Source: Betaproteobacteria bacterium (GTDB lineage Bacteria; Pseudomonadota; Gammaproteobacteria; Burkholderiales; Rhodocyclaceae). Taken from it: 44,238 nt of DNA. Both the position numbers and the translations under genes were made by a program. Numbering within the stretch: the stretch's first letter is position 1; each line of letters starts with the position of its first letter. This document shows positions 39,520 through 44,238 of this stretch, piece by piece. Under the pieces are notes generated by a model, which saw nothing but the letters and a program-made list of their open reading frames with translations, did no database searches and was not told the origin of the DNA. Location: assembly GCA_016208415.1 (NCBI GenBank), contig JACQYB010000068.1, positions 1 through 44,238 of the forward strand, written 5' to 3'.

Positions 39520-40290
39520 TCATGCCGGGCTGCCTCCGATGTAGGCCTCGATGACCTTGGGGTCGCGCTGCACCACCTCGGGCACGTCCTCGGCGATCTT
39601 CACGCCGTAGTGCAGTACCGCCACCCGGTCGCACAGGCCCATCACCAGCTTGACGTCGTGCTCGATGAGCAGGATGGTGATGCCGCGCTCGCGAATGGAT
39701 TCCATGATCCGGGTCAGCGCGGCGCGCTCCGTGGCGTTCATGCCCGCCGCCGGCTCGTCCAGCGCCAGCAGGCGCGGCTCGGTGGCCAGCGCCCGGGCGA
39801 TCTCGAGGCGGCGCTGCTCGCCGTAGGAGAGGTTCTTGGCCAGCATGTCGGCGCGGCGCTGGATGCCGACGTATTCGAGCAGTTCGCGGGCGCGCCGCGC
39901 GATGTCGGCTTCCTCGCGGCGCGTCGGTCCGGTGCGCAGGATGGCGCCGAACACACCGCTGCGGGTGCGCACGTGGCGGCCGATCATGACGTTCTCCAGC
40001 GCCGGCAGGTTGCCGAACAGGCGCAGGTTCTGGAAGGTGCGGGCGATGCCGCGGTCGGCCACGCGGTCGGGGGTGAGGCGGTCCAGCGGCCGGCCCTCGA
40101 AGCTCATGGACCCGGCGTTGGGCGCGTAGATGCCGGTGAGCACGTTGAACAGAGAGGTCTTGCCGGCGCCGTTGGGCCCGATGAGGCCGTAGATCTCGCC
40201 GCGCAGGATGGTGAAGCTGACGTCGGAGAGCGCCGTCACGCCACCGAACCGCTTCGTCAGCCCGCGCGCCTCCAGCAGCACCTCGGCCAT
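39520..40290 (-). CDS. livG: Branched-chain amino-acid ABC transporter ATPase LivG
   Basis: Protein of 256 aa. Walker A in LIGPNGAGKTSLFNVLTG, Q-loop TFQNLRLFGNLPALENV, signature LSYGEQRRLEIARALA, Walker B LLALDEPAAGMN, H-loop ILLIEHDVKLVM. It carries the C-terminal LivG extension (EVVQRDPKVIEAYIGG). The start MAEVLLEARG overlaps the livM stop by one base (TGATG). Confidence 0.96.
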   Translation of the reverse strand: MAEVLLEARGLTKRFGGVTALSDVSFTILRGEIYGLIGPNGAGKTSLFNVLTGIYAPNAGSMSFEGRPLDRLTPDRVADRGIARTFQNLRLFGNLPALENVMIGRHVRTRSGVFGAILRTGPTRREEADIARRARELLEYVGIQRRADMLAKNLSYGEQRRLEIARALATEPRLLALDEPAAGMNATERAALTRIMESIRERGITILLIEHDVKLVMGLCDRVAVLHYGVKIAEDVPEVVQRDPKVIEAYIGGSPA

Positions 40291-41363
40291 CACGTCTCCT
40301 GGGTCAGCTCGCGCCGCCGCAGCCGCGACGGGAACAGGCCGGCGGGCCGGAAACGCATCATCAGCACCAGCGCCAGGCCGAACAGCAGCATGCGGATGAC
40401 CTCGGGTTCCACCAGCATGCGGCCGAACACCGCCCGCTGCACCGGCTCCACCGTGTAGCGCAGGATCTCCGGCACGAAGGACAGCAGCAGCGCCCCCGCG
40501 ATCACGCCCCAGATGTTGCCCATGCCGCCCAGCACCACCATGGACAGCACCATGATGGATTCCACCAGCACGAAGCTCTCCGGGCTGATGAAGCCCTGGA
40601 TGGCGGAGAACATGCCGCCGGCCACACCGCCGAAGGAGGCACCCATGGCGAAGGCCAGCAGCTTGATGTTGCGGGTGTTGATGCCGCAGGCCCGCGCCGC
40701 GATCTCGTCCTCGCGGATGGCCTCCCAGGCACGGCCGATGCGCGAATGCTGCAGGCGGATGTTGATGACGATGACCGCCAGCAGCAACAGCAGCAGCAGG
40801 TAGTAATACTTGACGGGTCCGCTGAACACCAGCCCGACGAAGATGTCGGTGCGGCCGAAGGTGATGGCGCCGACGCGCACCGGATCGATGAGCGTGATGC
40901 CCTGCGGCCCGGCGGTGATGTTGAAGGGCGACGACAGGTTGTTGAGGAAGATGCGGATGATCTCGCCGAAACCCAGGGTGACGATGGCCAGGTAGTCGCC
41001 CCGCAGCTTGAGGGTGGGCGCGCCCAGCAGCACGCCGAACAGGCAGGCCACCGCCGCGCCGATGGGCAGGATCGCCCAGAACGGCAGGTGCAGGCCGAAA
41101 TGCGGGCTGGCCAGCAGCGCATAGGCATAGGCGCCGACGGCGTAGAAGGCGATGTAGCCCAGGTCCAGCAGGCCGGCGTAGCCGACGACGATGTTCAGCC
41201 CCAGCGACAGGAAGATGAACAGGATGGCCAGGTTGGTGATGCGCACCCACGCCGTTCCCACGCCGGCCAGGGCGAAGGGCAGCGCCAGCAGGGTCAGGCC
41301 CACCAGGACCAGGCCGGCCCAGCGCAGCACCGCGGAATTGTTGCCCGGGGATGACGCGACCAT
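40290..41363 (-). CDS. livM: Branched-chain amino-acid ABC transporter permease LivM
   Basis: Protein of 357 aa, an integral membrane permease with about nine helices. Family landmarks: SLGLNIVVGYAGLLDLGYIA, LKLRGDYLAIVTLGFGEIIR, the EAA-like coupling loop RIGRAWEAIREDEIAARACG, and GGMGNIWGVIAGALLL. It pairs with LivH to form the channel. It starts 3 bp after the livH stop and overlaps livG by one base. Confidence 0.96.
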   Translation of the reverse strand: MVASSPGNNSAVLRWAGLVLVGLTLLALPFALAGVGTAWVRITNLAILFIFLSLGLNIVVGYAGLLDLGYIAFYAVGAYAYALLASPHFGLHLPFWAILPIGAAVACLFGVLLGAPTLKLRGDYLAIVTLGFGEIIRIFLNNLSSPFNITAGPQGITLIDPVRVGAITFGRTDIFVGLVFSGPVKYYYLLLLLLLAVIVINIRLQHSRIGRAWEAIREDEIAARACGINTRNIKLLAFAMGASFGGVAGGMFSAIQGFISPESFVLVESIMVLSMVVLGGMGNIWGVIAGALLLSFVPEILRYTVEPVQRAVFGRMLVEPEVIRMLLFGLALVLMMRFRPAGLFPSRLRRRELTQET

Positions 41364-41366
41364 GGC

Positions 41367-42353
41367 CTAGGCCCTCTGCCCCACCCGCTCGCCGAGCAGG
41401 CCCTCGGGGCGGAACATGAGCACGCCGATCAGTACCAGGAAGGCGAACACGTCCTGGTAGTTGCTGCCGAACAGCACCAGATGGCCGTCGGCGGCGCAGC
41501 GCGCGGCCACCAGGTCGGGCTGCCAGGGCAGGTGGCAGAGGTTGGTGAGGTCGCCGATGTAGCCGGCGCCCAGGGCTTCCACCAGCCCCAGCAGGAAGCC
41601 CCCCAGCATGGCGCCGGCGATGTTGCCGATGCCGCCCAGCACCGCCGCCGAGAAGGCCTTCAGGCCGAGCACGAAGCCCATGGTGTAGTGGGCAATGCCG
41701 TAGTACGAACCGACCATCACCCCCGCCACCGCCGCCAGGCCGGCGCCGATGATGAAGGTGAGCGCGATGACGCGGTCGCAGTCGATGCCCATGAGCCGCG
41801 CCACCTCGGGATTCTCCGCCGTGGCGCGCATGGCGGTACCCAGACGGGTGCGGAAAACCACGGCCGTCAGGGCGCCCATGATGAGCAGCGACAGCACGAT
41901 GATGGTGATCTGCACGCCGGTGATGGCCGCCCCCCCGACGAAAAACACCGGGTTGGGAAAGATCTGGGGAAAGGCCAGGAAGTTGCGGCTCCAGACCATC
42001 ATCGCCACGTGCTGCAGCACGATGGACATGCCGATGGCGGTGATCAGCGGCGACAGTCGCGGGGCATGGCGCAGCGGCCGGTAGGCCACGCGCTCCAGTC
42101 CGTAGCCCACGGCCATGCACACCGGCACCGCCGCCAGCACGCCGGCCAGCACGATCACCAGCGGCGGCACGCCGCTGCCGGCCAGCCCGGCGATGACCGT
42201 CAATGCCGTCATGGCGCCGATCATCACCACCTCGCCATGGGCGAAGTTGATGAGCTGGATGATGCCGTAGACCATCGTGTAGCCCAGCGCCACGATGGCA
42301 TAGACGGCCCCCAGCGTGAGGCCGTTGATGATCTGCTGGAGGAAGATGTCCAT
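41367..42353 (-). CDS. livH: Branched-chain amino-acid ABC transporter permease LivH
   Basis: Protein of 328 aa. It begins MDIFLQQIINGLTLGAVYAI with the expected GYTMVYGIIQLINFAHGEVV, a coupling loop RTRLGTAMRATAENPEVARL, and GGIGNIAGAMLGGFLLGLVE. A segment around NLCHLPWQPDLVAARCAADG is a small loop addition relative to typical LivH. The gene lies 50 bp after livK, with a stable hairpin in between. Confidence 0.96.
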   Translation of the reverse strand: MDIFLQQIINGLTLGAVYAIVALGYTMVYGIIQLINFAHGEVVMIGAMTALTVIAGLAGSGVPPLVIVLAGVLAAVPVCMAVGYGLERVAYRPLRHAPRLSPLITAIGMSIVLQHVAMMVWSRNFLAFPQIFPNPVFFVGGAAITGVQITIIVLSLLIMGALTAVVFRTRLGTAMRATAENPEVARLMGIDCDRVIALTFIIGAGLAAVAGVMVGSYYGIAHYTMGFVLGLKAFSAAVLGGIGNIAGAMLGGFLLGLVEALGAGYIGDLTNLCHLPWQPDLVAARCAADGHLVLFGSNYQDVFAFLVLIGVLMFRPEGLLGERVGQRA

Positions 42354-42361
42354 GATGGAGA

Positions 42362-42383
42362 AACGGCACCCGAAGGTGCCGTT
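42362..42383 (-). promoter_or_regulatory. UUCG hairpin in the livK-livH spacer
   Basis: On the minus strand AACGGCACC, TTCG, GGTGCCGTT is a perfect 9-bp stem closed by a C(UUCG)G tetraloop, the most stable RNA tetraloop. There is no long T-run, so it probably acts as an mRNA processing or stability element that keeps livK message in excess of permease message, as in other binding-protein operons (inference). Confidence 0.7.
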
Positions 42384-42403
42384 CCCGGACCGGTCCGGTG
42401 CGC

Positions 42404-43789
42404 CTACTTGCCGACCGCTGCCTTGGCCTTGTCGGCCGCCTCCTTTACGACGCCTGCCGCCGCAGCCACGCCTTCCTTGCCGGCTTCCTTGACGGCGGAG
42501 CCGGCCTCCTTCATCGCCTCGCCGGCCGACTTCGCCGCGTCCATCGCCGCGCCGCCGGCGGCGGCCATGCTTTCGCCCGCGGCCTTGATGTAGTCACCCA
42601 CCGTGTGGGACTGGCCGCCCTTGATGATGGCAATGGGCTCGACCTTGCCGCCCTTCATGGCGAAGATGGTCATCTCGGCGTCCTTGCGATCGCCCTTGTC
42701 GTCGAACTCGATGCGCCCGCTGGCGCCCTGGTAGCTGCTCTTCTCCAGCAGCGGCAGGTACTTGGCGGGATCGGCGGAGTCGGCCTTCTTCATCGCATCG
42801 ATGATCAGCCCGGCGGCGTCATAGGTGAAGGGCGCGTAGAGGATGGGATCGATGCCGAACTTGGCCTTGTAGCCGTCGAGGAATTTCGGGCTGGCGGCCT
42901 GCACGGGAATGCCCGCCTGCGAGCAGATCAGGCCCTCGGCGGCCGCTCCGGCCAGCTCGCTCATCTTGTCGGTACAGGCGCCGTCACCGAAGGCGAACAC
43001 CGCCTTGATGCCCAGTTCGCGGCCCTGCTTGATCAACGGACCGCCGGTGGCGTCCATGCCGCCGTAGAACACGGCGTCGGGCCTGGCGCCCTTGACCTTG
43101 GTGAGCACCGCCTTCCAGTCGGTGGTCTTGTCGGTGCCCTTCTCGCGCGCCAGCACCTTGATGCCGGCGGCCTTGAGGGTCTTCTCCACCTCGTTGGCCA
43201 GTCCTTCGCCGTAGGCGGTGGCGTCGTCGATCACCGCCACGGTCTTGGGCTTGGCATTGGACATGAGATAGTTGGCTACCGCCGGGCCCTGCTGGTCATC
43301 ACGTCCCACCACGCGGAAGATGCCCTTCAGGCCCTGCTCGGTGAGCTTGGGATTGGTGGCCGAGCCGCTGATCATGGGAATGCCGGCCTGGCTGTAGATG
43401 GAGGAAGCGGGGATGGTGGTGCCGGAGTTCAGGTGCCCGACCACGCCGGCCACCTTGGCATCCACCAGCTTCTGGGCCACGGTGGTGCCGACCTTCGGGT
43501 CGGCCTGGTCGTCTTCGGCCACCATTTCGAACTTGACCTTCTGGCCACCCAGCATCACGCCGGCGGCATTGGCTTCGTCCACGGCCAGCCTGGCGCCGTT
43601 CTCGTTGTCCTTGCCCAGGTGGGCGATGCCGCCGGTGAGCGGGCCGACGTGGCCGAGCTTCACCACCATCTCCTGTGGAGCCGGGGCTACCGCCTGGGTG
43701 GCGGGTGCGGGTTCTTCCTTCTTGCCGCAGCCAACGACGGCCAGGGCGGCTACTACGGAAAGGGTAAGCGTCTTCACAGCGGTATTCAT
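42404..43789 (-). CDS. livK: Liv-type branched-chain amino-acid binding lipoprotein, LivK-like
   Basis: Protein of 461 aa. The signal peptide ends in a lipobox (VVGC, Cys about 21), so it is likely anchored to the membrane, followed by a Glu/Pro/Ala linker. The type I periplasmic-binding fold shows VKLGHVGPLTGGIAHLGKDN, VVGHLNSGTTIPASSIYSQA and YAPFTYDAAGLIIDAMKKAD. After the normal end (GQSHTVGDYIKA) comes a roughly 55-residue Ala/Lys/Glu/Gly-rich tail of repeated helical units (AAKSAGEAMKEAGSAVKEAG). The ATG at 43789 has an AGGAGAG site. First gene of the liv operon. Confidence 0.93.
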   Translation of the reverse strand: MNTAVKTLTLSVVAALAVVGCGKKEEPAPATQAVAPAPQEMVVKLGHVGPLTGGIAHLGKDNENGARLAVDEANAAGVMLGGQKVKFEMVAEDDQADPKVGTTVAQKLVDAKVAGVVGHLNSGTTIPASSIYSQAGIPMISGSATNPKLTEQGLKGIFRVVGRDDQQGPAVANYLMSNAKPKTVAVIDDATAYGEGLANEVEKTLKAAGIKVLAREKGTDKTTDWKAVLTKVKGARPDAVFYGGMDATGGPLIKQGRELGIKAVFAFGDGACTDKMSELAGAAAEGLICSQAGIPVQAASPKFLDGYKAKFGIDPILYAPFTYDAAGLIIDAMKKADSADPAKYLPLLEKSSYQGASGRIEFDDKGDRKDAEMTIFAMKGGKVEPIAIIKGGQSHTVGDYIKAAGESMAAAGGAAMDAAKSAGEAMKEAGSAVKEAGKEGVAAAAGVVKEAADKAKAAVGK

Positions 43790-43848
43790 CGCTCTCCTCC
43801 AGGCTTCACGGGATTGGGTTGACGGGGATGGGTATTGATTTTCGGGCG

Positions 43849-43877
43849 ATTCTGCGGCTGGCATGTATTCATGTCAA
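43849..43877 (-). promoter_or_regulatory. Promoter of the liv operon
   Basis: On the minus strand a consensus -35 TTGACA (43877-43872) and a -10 CAGAAT (43854-43849) are spaced by 17 bp, 59 bp before the livK start. Confidence 0.7.
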
Positions 43878-43930
43878 TGATGGTAGACCCTGCCGCGGAC
43901 CCGTCAAGCCGCGCCGCAGCGGCCGAAAAC

Positions 43931-43957
43931 AAAAAAGCCAGCCCCGGGGCTGGCTTC
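43931..43957 (-). terminator. Terminator of the cytochrome c gene
   Basis: Perfect 9-bp arms GCCAGCCCC (43937-43945) and GGGGCTGGC (43946-43954) on the plus strand. Six A upstream become a U-run in the minus-strand transcript. It lies 18 bp past the cytochrome c stop and insulates the liv operon. Confidence 0.92.
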
Positions 43958-43974
43958 TTCGTGGTCTCGCCAAT

Positions 43975-44238
43975 TCACTTCTGGCTGAGCACCCACTCGA
44001 CCAGGGTCTTGGCCTCGGCCTCGCTCACCTGCGGGTTGGGCGGCATCGGCACCTGGCCCCACGTGCCCTTGCCGCCCTTCTTCACCTTGTCGGCCAGCAT
44101 GGCCGCGGCGTCCTTCTGGCCGGCATACTTCTTCGCCACTTCCTTGTAGGAGGGGCCGACCAGCTTCTTGTCCACCGTGTGGCAGGCCAGGCAGTTCTTG
44201 GCCTTGGCCATGGCTTCGTTTGCCATGGCCGGAGCGGA
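43975..44238 (-). CDS. Cytochrome c551/c552-type class I c-type cytochrome, partial
   Basis: The frame runs off the window edge. The visible 87 residues contain the end of a signal peptide (SAPAMA, then [10 protein letters not shown]), the haem-binding CLACH motif, [20 protein letters not shown], and the axial Met in [20 protein letters not shown], ending VEWVLSQK. This is a small periplasmic electron carrier of the c8/c551 group, feeding terminal oxidases or denitrification enzymes. The ATG at 44226 is within the signal peptide, so the true start lies outside the window. Confidence 0.93.
   Translation of the reverse strand, partial: SAPAMANEAMAKAKNCLACHTVDKKLVGPSYKEVAKKYAGQKDAAAMLADKVKKGGKGTWGQVPMPPNPQVSEAEAKTLVEWVLSQK

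Noticed and set aside
40291-42369. Long N-terminal extension of livG through livM and livH
   Set aside because: It is out-of-frame shadow over two real permease genes. LivG starts at 40290 with its conserved N-terminus.

Overview
The window is high-GC DNA from a betaproteobacterium, probably near the Rhodocyclales/Burkholderiales (inference). Grounds: the glnE / yhdP / nitrilase / tldD block, the DUF2868-DUF3482 gene pair, apbC followed by a CmpX-like channel, and several GC-rich palindromic repeats of a kind common in that class. Most of it is ordinary chromosome, interrupted by a mobile or decaying locus every few kilobases.

Layout. 1-1565: CBS/DUF294 nucleotidyltransferase-like protein. 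1769-1920: complete tRNA-Phe unit with promoter and terminator. 1921-4345: Fic-fold regulator behind a cluster of operator-like repeats, then a decayed brnT toxin. 4390-6405: bacteriohemerythrin and a methionine-type aminotransferase. 6573-10546: two tandem, translationally coupled, secreted polysaccharide-deacetylase-like paralogues. 10626-12052: a DUF1640 gene split by an IS630-family element whose own transposase is frameshifted. 12104-14559 (minus): glnE, broken by an internal deletion, a frameshift and a LacI-like insert. 14743-21334: yhdP, nit and tldD. 21395-24211: apbC with a candidate IscR site, then a CmpX-like channel. 24483-26119: dcd and a tartronate-semialdehyde-reductase-like gene. 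26386-29401: DUF2868 membrane protein and DUF3482 GTPase. 29838-30538 (minus): PIN toxin and ribbon-helix-helix antitoxin. 30589-33881: sedentary integron. 33894-34199: higA. 34631-37174 (minus): rlmL-hemJ-SDR operon. 37469-38500: 2Fe-2S flavin reductase. 38727-43789 (minus): branched-chain amino-acid ABC transporter, livK-livH-livM-livG-livF. 43975-end (minus): small cytochrome c, cut by the window edge.

The most notable locus is the integron at 30589-33881. It has a truncated intI under a LexA box, a putative attI, and three cassettes. Each cassette starts with the six bases predicted by the R'' box of its own attC site. They carry a DUF5343+DUF4145 pair, a secreted orphan protein, and a two-membrane-helix protein coupled to a proline-rich peptide. 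The first and third are candidate defence modules by analogy only. The array ends inside a higB gene whose 5' part is missing while higA is intact.

A second theme is a GC-rich palindromic repeat of about 55-85 bp found between genes and also in frame inside genes (8022-8096, 14806-14945, 17803-17862, 34921-34987). It adds extra peptide to otherwise conserved proteins, much as Rickettsia palindromic elements do. Comparison of the two tandem deacetylases shows one insertion directly.
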